From Pomphorhynchus laevis (taxonomy: Eukaryota; Acanthocephala; Palaeacanthocephala; Echinorhynchida; Pomphorhynchidae), in contig WNNJ02002563.1 of assembly GCA_012934845.2 (NCBI GenBank), positions 26,229 to 90,228 on the forward strand: DNA of 64,000 nt, read 5' to 3'. The notes beneath the pieces were generated by a model, which did not search any database, had not been told where the DNA came from, and saw only the letters and a list, made by a program, of their open reading frames with translations. The position numbers and the translations under genes are program-made. Positions 56,076 to 64,000 of the stretch are shown here, in pieces. Positions within the stretch are counted from its first letter, which is position 1, and the number at the start of each line of letters is the position of its first letter.

Positions 56076-58117
56076 TATCGTAAGCAATACGACAAACAAA
56101 TGTTTTTCATTAAATATTAATAATAATTGTAACTGCAATACAGCAGGTGTAGTGTATCTTATACAATGTACATGTGGATTGCAATATAAGAAAAACATAT
56201 CTAATGTAAAAAACTAGGTTTAGGCAAGACATATATAATATACAGCATAATAGTCAAACTATATTTCATAAACATATGAGATTAATAGGACATGATATCA
56301 AAAACTGTAAATTATTTATTTTAGAACATATTATCGAAGAAAACATTTCAATATTAAATCAAAAACTATTAGAAAAAGAAGATTTTTGGATTAAAACGCT
56401 TAATTCCATGTACCCATTAGGATTGAATGACGTGGTACAAGGAATTGGCAGAAGTAGTATAATACATAATAAACAACTATATTATAATAATCCGGTTAAA
56501 CGCAAACCAAGAAGTCATGGTGATAAAAGGAATAGGAAAAATAGAGTTAAAAATATTAAAAAAGATATGTATATAAATGAACAATTAGAAATATTAAAAC
56601 AACTTTTAAGTGATAATAAGCTAAAAGATCTTTATGTAAATATAAGAAGTATTTCTAAAGATATCATATGTTCAATAAATCAAAAATTAATTAACGACTA
56701 TGATAGGCTAAGTTGTATAATAGACAGTTATTGTAATACAACATACTATAATCGTACAATAAATGTTAATAATAACAATAGAAAATATACATTAACCATA
56801 AACTTCATTAATAAATGTATAGATAACATAAATATAGCCGGACTTTTAAATAATTCTAAAAGTAAAGAAATAATAGGGTCAGATTTAAGTAAATATATTC
56901 CTAAAATAAGGTATAAACTCCTACCACCATTAGGACGAAAAATTTGTAATTATAATAAAGAATTAAAATCAATATGTAACGATAATATTAGAAACATAAT
57001 GGAAACAGAATGCAATTGTAAAAGTCTTAGTTTTGATAAAATAAATGAACATATATGTACCCATAATCTAGAATTAATTGAAAATTGTGAATTAAGAAAG
57101 CTGCTATCAAAAGGGTATAAATATAGATTAAATAATAACAACGACAAAGATAAAATTTACAATTCGTTATATAATAACTTAAATGATTACTTTAGTAAGC
57201 TGATTAATAGGGAAAGCTCGAATATATCTAAGATAAAAATTTGGAAAGATTATATATTTGATAAAATTAAAAATAAAATGAAAATAACAAACAATTATAA
57301 AAGGAAAGATAAAATTAATAAAGATATGTATAAAGAACTTACTAAATTAAAGGATAACTATATAATAACAACTATTGATAAAGCTAGTAATAACTTTGTC
57401 TTCATATGCAAAAAGCTTTATTATGATATACTAATGAAAGAGGTTAATTCTAATGATTTAAATGTAAATCCAACATATGAACGTAGTGAGTTGAGTTTAG
57501 AAACAATTATTACAAGTCACTGTTCTATAATTGAAAAAAGGGTATAAAGGTTGAATTAGATAATAAAACTATACCTATATTGTATTGGAATCCAAAATTA
57601 CATAAAAATCCAATAAAACCTAGGTTCATATGTAGTGCGTTTAAATGTACATTAAAACCACTTTCTGTCTATATGAATAAAATACTTAAAGTAATTAAAG
57701 CACACTTTAAAAAAATATTGCAAGGTAATCGAAATTAATACTGGTATAAAACACTATTTCAGTATTAATTCTACAAAAGAATTTTTAGAACAGACAAAAG
57801 GAATAAATTTTCAAAATATAAATACATACGATTTTAGTACGCTTTATACAAATCTAGATTTAGTAGATATTAAAGAAGCGTTAGTAAAATTAATTAACCT
57901 TATATTCGGAAAAATATATACATATATATGATATAATAATTTTAACGCCTATCTAACAAAAATTAAACCAGTAAGTAAATATAAATATATGGATAAAATT
58001 GAATTAATAGAATCCTTAAATATTTTGATCCAAAAATATTTAAGTCCCATTGAAAAATCTTTTAGTTTTCTAAATATAGATGTCTCTACATTAAAAATCT
58101 TATCTCTAGTAAAACTT
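56076..58117 (+). mobile_element. Naiad-type PLE with permuted order, divergent to the preceding copy
   Basis: Domain order is N-terminal GIY-YIG endonuclease (CNTAGVVYLIQCTCGLQY at about 56114-56185), linker with a CxC motif, then RT. This permuted order defines the Naiad/Chlamys PLE clade. RT fingers lie in 57361-57440 (YIITTIDKASNNFVFICKK) and 57570-57640 (PILYWNPKLHKNPIKPRFIC); motif A near 57820-57870 (TYDFSTLYTNLDLVDIKEAL); the pre-motif B segment near 57990. After about 58080 the element is cut and an inverted copy of its own 57622-57778 follows. Confidence 0.85.
56276..57547 (+). CDS. Naiad-type GIY-YIG/CxC/RT protein segment
   Basis: A 423-residue frame, the longest in the window. 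Residues 1-52 are the end of the GIY-YIG nuclease (HDIKNCKLFILEHI; EDFWIKTLNSMYPLGLND at 35-52). Residues 60-200 are a Lys/Asn-rich linker. ECNCKS (245-250) with HICTH (259-263) and ENCELRKLLSKGYKYR (269-284) is the characteristic CxC domain followed by the LRxLxxKGxKyR motif. Residues 340-395 begin the RT (TIDKASNNFVFICKKLYYD). The true start is upstream, where the frame is broken. No in-frame TGA occurs inside, so there is no sign of the selenocysteine use reported in some Naiads. Confidence 0.85.
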   Translation: MRLIGHDIKNCKLFILEHIIEENISILNQKLLEKEDFWIKTLNSMYPLGLNDVVQGIGRSSIIHNKQLYYNNPVKRKPRSHGDKRNRKNRVKNIKKDMYINEQLEILKQLLSDNKLKDLYVNIRSISKDIICSINQKLINDYDRLSCIIDSYCNTTYYNRTINVNNNNRKYTLTINFINKCIDNINIAGLLNNSKSKEIIGSDLSKYIPKIRYKLLPPLGRKICNYNKELKSICNDNIRNIMETECNCKSLSFDKINEHICTHNLELIENCELRKLLSKGYKYRLNNNNDKDKIYNSLYNNLNDYFSKLINRESSNISKIKIWKDYIFDKIKNKMKITNNYKRKDKINKDMYKELTKLKDNYIITTIDKASNNFVFICKKLYYDILMKEVNSNDLNVNPTYERSELSLETIITSHCSIIEKRV

Positions 58118-58275
58118 GTATTGTAGAATTAATACTGAAATAGTGTTTTATACCAGTATTAATTTCGATTACCTTGCAATATTTTTTAAAATGTGCTTTA
58201 ATTACTTTAAGTATTTTATTCATATAGACAGAAAGTGGTTTTAATGTACATTTAAACGCACTACATATGAAGCTA
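57622..58275. repeat. Inverted repeat with 155-bp arms inside the Naiad-type copy
   Basis: Arms 57622-57778 and about 58118-58275 are near-perfect reverse complements (CTATATGAATAAAATACTTA versus TAAGTATTTTATTCATATAG). They are separated by about 340 bp of RT sequence. The second arm ends with the antisense of the RT finger segment. Confidence 0.9.
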
Positions 58276-59337
58276 GGTTTTATTCCTAAAAGCTAGGGAT
58301 AAAACTAGCCATATTAACATAGGTTAGTATGAACATAGGTTTAACAATAAGCAATATGCTGGAGAGACTTGTCTCTCATTACGTTTTCGTCTTAATGATG
58401 ATGTCGGTTATAAAGTGTGAAGATAAACCTGCAGATGGATATGTATTTCACGCGTGTGATTTTTCAGTTCACTCTAACTCTTTTCGAGGTACTAGAATAA
58501 GGATTTAGCTCCGTAGCACAGAATGCAACGCGAGCAATATTGGATTAGGCAATTGATGGCTGATCAACAATTAAATAACGATCGTCACCAATATCATCTG
58601 GCATAGAATATTTATTAATAAATATACACATTAAACTAAATGTAAACACAATAGTTGAATATAAATATACAAATATATATATGGATGTTGCCTGATGTTT
58701 GTTTATATATTTAAACAAACACATTTAATGCAGGTTTGTTTACAAATATAGTGATTTGTAAATAAACATAAATATCAATTAATAATCATATTAATTAAAC
58801 ATTTATTATAGACTTTACAACTACAAATACATATATTGATTTTTATTGCAGGGCTTAGATATATATTTTGCATGTCCTCCAAAGTACTTGTTTATTTGCA
58901 TAAATCTGGTAATAACGTAGCCTCTCCGTTGATGAATATTATTTGAGATCATTGGCTGCAATTAATTTTCATTTTTAATAATGCTGCAAGGTCAAATAAT
59001 CTGAAAACACTTGTTTCCCAATATCAAATCAATTGTAAGAAGAATATATTGTTTTAACGTTACCATCATTGACAATGTTTATTAATTTTGCTATAGTAGT
59101 TTAGCAGATTGTATGATATTTTATAATAGAATTGTCACAGCTAGTAAAATTATAATCTTTGTAATATTGTCGCAGTAACATATCATATTTAAGCTAGCAT
59201 CTTCGGATAACGTTTGGATTTATTTGTCTAGTATATCGACGTCGTCTTTGTTATCTTCATCGGATGAAATTCGGGTGCACACACATGTGACGTCACCTAT
59301 AATATAAAAATTGCAAATATATTGTCGTCAGAGGTAA
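58276..59337. other. Intergenic AT-rich sequence
   Basis: No gene or recognisable repeat. CAGGTTTGTTTACAAATATA and neighbouring strings near 58690-58790 make weak local inverted repeats. Confidence 0.5.
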
Positions 59338-59945
59338 TAAATTTATTAAAAGTGGCAAATGCGTGCCAACTGCACGCTTACAAGTCCACTAACTAACAAA
59401 AACATCAAAAGTTATACAGATAAATTTATTAAATTGTTAAAATCGGATCTGATTTGGCGTTTGAAACACTGCATTGAGGTTGATTGGCGTATATGAATGA
59501 GCAAATGATTCCACGATAGAGGACGGTTTGATATATATATGAAGAAAACCATGATACAGTGGGTAAAGAGAAGCCATAATCATGACGAAGGCGATGTAGA
59601 AGAATCGAGTGATCGACGATGTCAAAAGCAGATGATAGATCAAGAGAAACTATGACACTACATAATTTATGATCGCGCGATATGAGTAAGTCGTTATAAA
59701 CTTTAAGACATGCAATTTCGGTAGAGTAATTAGAGCGAAAAGCGGCTTGGAAGGGAGGAAATAAGTTAGAGGAAAAGATATATGTATTAACTTGCTTAAG
59801 AACGAGACGCTCAAGGAGTTTAGAGAGGGTTGGGAGAAGTGAAATAGGACGGTACGAATATCGTAGTGAGGAGTCGAGAGATTGCTTTTTGATGAGAGGA
59901 CGAACAGTGGCGCATTTCCAGTAGGAAGGAAATGTGCGGCTAGTA
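59338..59945 (-). mobile_element. CR1-like LINE, internal deletion copy
   Basis: Minus strand: WKCATVRPLIKKQSLDSSLR, YRPISLLPTLSKLLERLVLK (about 59800-59860) and CSVISLDLSSAFDIVDHSIL (about 59610-59670) are RT fingers and motif A. At about 59510 it jumps straight to the C-terminal end (SYTPINLNAVFQTPNQIRF) and the tail hairpin. Motifs B and C are deleted. Confidence 0.8.
59351..59389 (-). repeat. CR1-like 3' tail hairpin, copy 3
   Basis: Reverse complement: TAAGCGTGC, loop AGTTG, GCACGCATTTGCCAC. Confidence 0.8.
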
Positions 59946-60359
59946 ATTTCTCACTTATAATAATGAAAACGATTGACTAATTTTAAATTTGTGCATTATA
60001 ATAAGACATTAAAGTATTAATTGCTTAAAGTTTGTTTTTTTGTCACACTGTTACTTTCATTATTAGTTTTTGGTATAATTACTGACAGGAGAAAGAGAAC
60101 TTATTCTTACTGAGCTTTCAACTTATTACAAACCTGATCACAAGATAGACTAAAAATAAATAATGAAATTAAAGTATTAAATGATTTATTTAAAAAATAT
60201 TAATTAATTTTAAAAATATTTAAAATTAATTTTTTGTGATCTATTTCAGTTATGTCATTGACTAAATTTTGTACAAAGAGGGCTAACAAGCACATGTGAA
60301 CTAATTTCAATCTTGTAGTTATTTTCTATTATTTAATTTTTCTCTTATGTATTCTAAAT
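59946..60359. other. AT-rich sequence
   Basis: No gene or repeat is recognised. Confidence 0.5.
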
Positions 60360-60545
60360 AGTCAGATCATATAACTGAATCTACGTATTTTTTACTCTTA
60401 ATAAATTAAAAATAAAGATAAATAATTATAGATAATAAATAATTATTAAAGATTTTATGCAATTTATATGGAATAGAGATGACCATGAGAACTACTATAC
60501 TATCAGGTTTTAGCCTCTATTCCACGATATTTCGTAATTTTTAAT
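60360..60545 (-). mobile_element. Naiad-type 3' end, diverged and shortened
   Basis: Terminus CAGATCATATAACTGAATCT, then a shortened UTR and the motif ACTACTATACTATCAGGTTT at 60492. Older than the copies at 41.7 and 55.2 kb. Confidence 0.6.
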
Positions 60546-60811
60546 TTAATTTCGACATTTTATAAATCTTCAGTTGTTATTTTTTCTAAGCTAATCATAA
60601 AAAAATAATTATAAAAGATTTTGAGTTATCTGAAAAATTCAAAATTATATACATTTAGAAATAATGATAATAAGATTCTTATCTCAATAAACATAACAAA
60701 TAATCAATTTCCGTGTAATTGGCAAATAAAACATAAAAAATCCGGAAAATTTAATATACGAAGCCTGATTTTATATACTTCGGATTTATTAATTAATTTT
60801 GGACAGTATCA
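60546..60811. other. AT-rich sequence
   Basis: No gene is recognised. Confidence 0.45.
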
Positions 60812-60972
60812 ATAAAATACTATTTTATTTTTTATATTTCGCTTGCTACTACATCGTCAGAAGCAAAAACAAATGTTTTTGTTTTGCTTTTGATTCTTAT
60901 TATGATTAGTAGTTGCTAGCTACTTCTGATTAGTAACTAGCGAAATATAAAAAATAAAATAGTATTTTATTT
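60812..60972. mobile_element. Fold-back unit F5 with two inverted hammerhead-like ends
   Basis: The outer arms AAAATACTATTTTATTTTTT and AAAAAATAAAATAGTATTTT are exact complements. The left (-) arm gives CTGACGATGTAGTAGCAAGC then GAAATATAA; the right arm gives CTGATTAGTAACTAGCGAAA. CUGANGA is intact in the left arm only. Sequence differs from F1-F4, so it derives from another PLE family. Confidence 0.65.
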
Positions 60973-61337
60973 AATTTTTGAAGACGCTAAATTATCTATA
61001 GTAGTTTCAGACCAAGCTGGAATAAGGGTACATTCTTCTAAATTGAAACGAGTGAATTATGCTAAATATAAATAATGCTATATATAATATAAATAAGCAG
61101 ATCTAAGCAATTTTAAATTGAATGAATATGATGAATCTTAAGGAAAGCTGATTTAAATTTGCTCCAAAATAATTCTACGAAATATTGATAGATGATATTT
61201 TCGAATATATTCGTTTAAAACAAATATGCTGAACTAATATTTATGATTCGTTAGTATTTTAAAGATAGAGCAAAAACGCTATGTTATTACCTTCTATGTC
61301 TGTATCTACAGCAATACTGATAGGATCTAAATATCAC
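60973..61337. other. AT-rich sequence
   Basis: No gene or repeat is recognised. Confidence 0.45.
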
Positions 61338-61680
61338 AAATCAGATCATGTAGCTGAGTCTACGTATATTAAATTATTTATAAATTAAACATAATAATGA
61401 ACAAAAAATAAAATAATTAATTAATAAATTATTAAATAATTATAAATAATTATAAATAATTTAATAATTTTATATAAGATTTTATATAACTTATATTAAG
61501 TTTAAATTTAAAATTGAAATTTAAAATAAAAGTCAATTTTCATGTTATAACTAATAAATTAAATAACAAACGATGTATTATAATAAGGATTAGTGGTCAT
61601 CAATAGGAACTGCTATGTTATCAGGTTTTGTCCTTATTCCTATACCCAATATATAATTGTTTTTATAAATTTATCTGTTG
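61338..61680 (-). mobile_element. Naiad-type 3' end
   Basis: Terminus AGATCATGTAGCTGAGTCTA, 3' UTR and structured motif (61590-61655). In this copy GAGGA/TCCTC is replaced by TAGGA/TCCTA, which keeps the pairing. Confidence 0.7.
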
Positions 61681-61763
61681 AACGTGCATAGTTTCAAAGA
61701 TTTTTAATTAATACACTATTCTGCGTATTTTCGAAAATGTTAGCATTATACAATATTAAGAAT

Positions 61764-61904
61764 GAGATTAGTTAACTGAATCTACGTATTTTACATTATT
61801 TACAAATTAAAAAATACTGTTAAATAAAATTTAAATAATTAAAACATAAATAATAAAATAATTATAAATAAGAAATAATTGCTATATAAGATTTTATATA
61901 ATTT
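61764..61904 (-). mobile_element. Naiad-type terminus, truncated
   Basis: GAGATTAGTTAACTGAATCT followed by only about 130 bp of UTR, then directly another terminus in the same orientation. Confidence 0.6.
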
Positions 61905-62140
61905 ATATCAGCTAACTGAGTCTACGTATTTAATATAATTATAAAATAAACAAAACAATAATAATGCTAAATCAAAATTTAATAATTAAATAATAAAATT
62001 AACAATTGTTTTTAGATTTTCTATAATTTAAACAAGTTAAAATAAAAAATTGAAACTTAAAATAAAAGTCAATTTTTATGAATTGGCTAATAAATAACAG
62101 ACGTTGTATCAGAATAAGAAGTCATCAGAAGGAACTGCCT
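61905..62140 (-). mobile_element. Naiad-type 3' end, truncated inside the structured motif
   Basis: Well preserved from ATCAGCTAACTGAGTCTACG to AGAAGTCATCAGAAGGAACT and then cut. Confidence 0.7.
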
Positions 62141-62405
62141 CAAAGGAACCGTTATTTATTACTTCAGTACTTGTGCCTGATTAATTATAAAAATTAGTTT
62201 ATTAATATAATTTTATTAAATTTGAAAAAGAGAAGTAAAAAAAACAACATGTTATTTTTTAACATTACTAAAATAAATTTAAAATTATTTTTTTCTACTT
62301 GAGCTCTAATAATAAATATAATAATAAATCAATTATAATGAGTTGAATCTGAACGAGATACGCTGGGGTATATATTCCATATTAAAAATCGAAAAGCCTT
62401 TCCCG
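62141..62405. other. AT-rich sequence
   Basis: No gene is recognised. Confidence 0.45.
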
Positions 62406-62604
62406 GAAAAAAGAAATTAAACATTTCTTCAATATTTCGATCCCTAGCCGCAAACATTTTCAAGAAGAATAATCTGAAACAACAAAATATTACAAAGCAA
62501 CATGATTATAGTATATGTAACAGGAAATCATTCTTTATGTTCAAATCTGGATCTGATATTTTTATTTTCACAGCCTCCAAAATCAGTCGGCGATTCAGAT
62601 TAGG

Positions 62605-62862
62605 TTATGTACATAAAATCTGAGCTTTATCGAAATCTATTTCATGTTTTGTCTCCAATGAATGATCAGCTAATGCCGGATGGGCTGATGTTGTGAGCGC
62701 CCTTCTATACTCAGCTAATCTCGTTCTGAGAGTTCGTCCTGTTTGTCCAACATACATACTGAGCCATTTACTACAACCCATCCTATAGACGACATTCGTC
62801 CTATCAAGCAACGATATTTTTGGCTTTGTAACGGCCGACATTAAGCAAAAATTGTTTCTCAT
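62605..62862 (-). CDS. PLE-G GIY-YIG endonuclease segment
   Basis: An 85-residue frame: NVVYRMGCSKWLSMYVGQTG with RTLRTRLAEYRRAL, then HSLETKHEIDFDKAQIL. The first metal-site Cys and both His (ADHSLETKH) of the canonical CCHH set are visible. The catalytic Glu region after residue 85 is not clear. Confidence 0.8.
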   Translation of the reverse strand: MRNNFCLMSAVTKPKISLLDRTNVVYRMGCSKWLSMYVGQTGRTLRTRLAEYRRALTTSAHPALADHSLETKHEIDFDKAQILCT

Positions 62863-63141
62863 TCAACAAAACATTTTTAGAAGCAAACCAGATTGTTTAA
62901 TCTATCTTTTTATTTTAACTATGATGTCTTTACTTAGGCTGTCTAATGATAAAATAGATAACCAATACCTTAATGGGTTAGGAACAATTAAGACAGATGT
63001 CATTGAGCTGTTTAAACGTTCCTTTGTCATGTTTATGATTTTGTCTTAATTATCAGCAGTGTAATTAAGAGAAATAAATATGGTGACAAACGTAACTAAT
63101 TCAGCGTAGAGATCTACTTCAAGGCTACAAATTCGAAAGGC

Positions 63142-63838
63142 TCATAGGCAGAAGCCACGGAAAACACCTAGTTTTGTAGTGTCCGAATGATTGCTATCCC
63201 AACAAATAGATAAACTAGTTTCAATTTCCTTTCTATAAACATTGGTAATAATATCATTATTTGAAACTTCATAATCTAAGAACGGTAGAAATTCATTAGA
63301 GGACCAGCTAATTGTAACTTCTATACGAGGATTCAAATAATTCAAGATTCTAATGAAATCATCTACTTTATCACGATTACCAGGCCAAATTACGAAAATA
63401 TCATCTATATAACGGTCAAACGCGATAGGGCGACTAAAAGTTTCTTCCTCTAGTTTTTGCATACACGAGTCCGCCAAGGCAGGACCGATCGGTAATCCCA
63501 TCGCTACACTAAATAGTTGATTATAAATCATTCCATCGAATGAAAAATTGGTAGTACATGCTAAGTGAAATAATTTTAACAGCATGTTCAGCATTGGTTC
63601 AAGGGGCGCCAAGTTTAGATAAGGCCAAGTTGACTGCGTCATTTACTGATACATTAGTAAATAGTGATTTTACGTCAAAGGTGGAAATTACATATGTACT
63701 ATTATTTAAATCTAAGGCTCTCAATTTGTTTACGAAATCACTACTATTGAGCACTTTTGTGGGAATAGACATTACATGTGGTTTTACCAAACACGACAAA
63801 AACTTACCCACACCGTAATTGTAAGCAGATTTCATAGA
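63142..63838 (-). CDS. PLE-G reverse transcriptase segment
   Basis: Two overlapping minus frames. The upstream one (to 63599) has YGVGKFLSCLVKPHVMSIPT and YVISTFDVKSLFTNVSVNDA (motif A). The other (63642-63142) has FSFDGMIYNQLFSVAMGLPI and GPALADSCMQKLEEE (motif B) and [14 protein letters not shown] (motif C), then LNPRIEVTISWSSNEFLPFL. Catalytic Asp residues are present. Confidence 0.85.
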
Positions 63839-63842
63839 TACA

Positions 63843-63866
63843 ATCGTAGACTCAGTTAGCTGATTT

Positions 63867-63868
<2 letters not shown>
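63843..63868 (+). repeat. Naiad-type terminus at an AT microsatellite
   Basis: CGTAGACTCAGTTAGCTGAT is identical to the 3' end of the Naiad-type copies and runs straight into the AT repeat. It also marks the point where PLE-G is cut. Confidence 0.7.

Positions 63869-63959
<91 letters not shown>
63869..63959. repeat. (AT)n microsatellite
   Basis: About 45 AT dinucleotides with one AA interruption near 63920. The IYIYIY frame across it is not a gene. Confidence 0.95.
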
Positions 63960-63961
<2 letters not shown>

Positions 63962-64000
63962 TTTGCCCAAAATCTATAAGCGGATTGTCCCTTACGTTTT

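Larger units (their letters stand above)
62406..63838 (-). mobile_element. PLE-G: canonical PLE with RT and GIY-YIG
   Basis: On the minus strand the 5' side is cut at about 63838. RT follows (see 63142-63838), then a linker, then GIY-YIG (62605-62862). The 3' end has a CTTGAAAATG...GATCGAAATATTG stretch (62430-62465), a drifted hammerhead. Only a few frame breaks are apparent, so it is younger than PLE-E. Confidence 0.85.

Noticed and set aside
56276-57547. Selenoprotein-type Naiad
   Set aside because: No in-frame TGA in the 423-codon frame; the next break after it is not part of a series of TGAs.

Overview
The window looks like an AT-rich invertebrate animal genome. One host gene runs through the left two thirds on the + strand: the C-terminal 510 codons of the V-type proton ATPase subunit a (116 kDa Vo subunit), in 12 exons between about 3992 and 45768. 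All exon phases join in one frame and the total (1533 bp with stop) divides by three. The first half of the gene must lie before the window. About 40 kb of intron surrounds 1.5 kb of coding sequence, and almost all recognisable intron sequence is retroelement debris. The species cannot be named from the sequence. Several Penelope-like element (PLE) families together with CR1-like and RTE-like LINEs fit a small invertebrate such as a flatworm, rotifer/acanthocephalan or arthropod, which is inference.

Layout: 0.65-3.8 kb, an old YLDD-type reverse transcriptase element (-) beside a 24-bp minisatellite. 4-4.6 kb, V-ATPase exons 1-3. 4.6-11.7 kb, intron with a CR1 3' end, two tandem Naiad-like 3' ends, an endonuclease-bearing LINE (-) with tandem 5' monomers, a fold-back ribozyme unit and a PLE remnant. 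11.9-21.7 kb, intron with a 3.8-kb inverted PLE pair carrying two hammerhead ribozymes, Naiad-like fragments and an RTE-like LINE. 21.7-45.8 kb, exons 5-12 separated by introns holding further PLE, Naiad, LINE, MITE and fold-back copies. 46.2-52.8 kb, a LINE with a CR1 copy nested inside it, then two divergent PLEs. 52.8-54.5 kb, an RTE-like LINE. 55.2-58.3 kb, a head-to-head pair of Naiad-type PLEs, one with the permuted GIY-YIG, CxC, RT order. 58.3-64 kb, clustered Naiad 3' ends, a CR1 deletion copy and a PLE with RT and GIY-YIG.

The most interesting theme is the PLE system. (1) Naiad-type elements share a strongly conserved structured motif of about 75 nt after the RT, containing half of a hammerhead-like core, and share a fixed 3' terminus. 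(2) Canonical PLEs carry hammerhead-like cores. (3) At least five short fold-back units consist of little more than two inverted hammerhead-like ends, and one has a spacer that is also present 0.8 kb away. I see no tRNA, rRNA, CRISPR array, LTR retroelement or Polinton.
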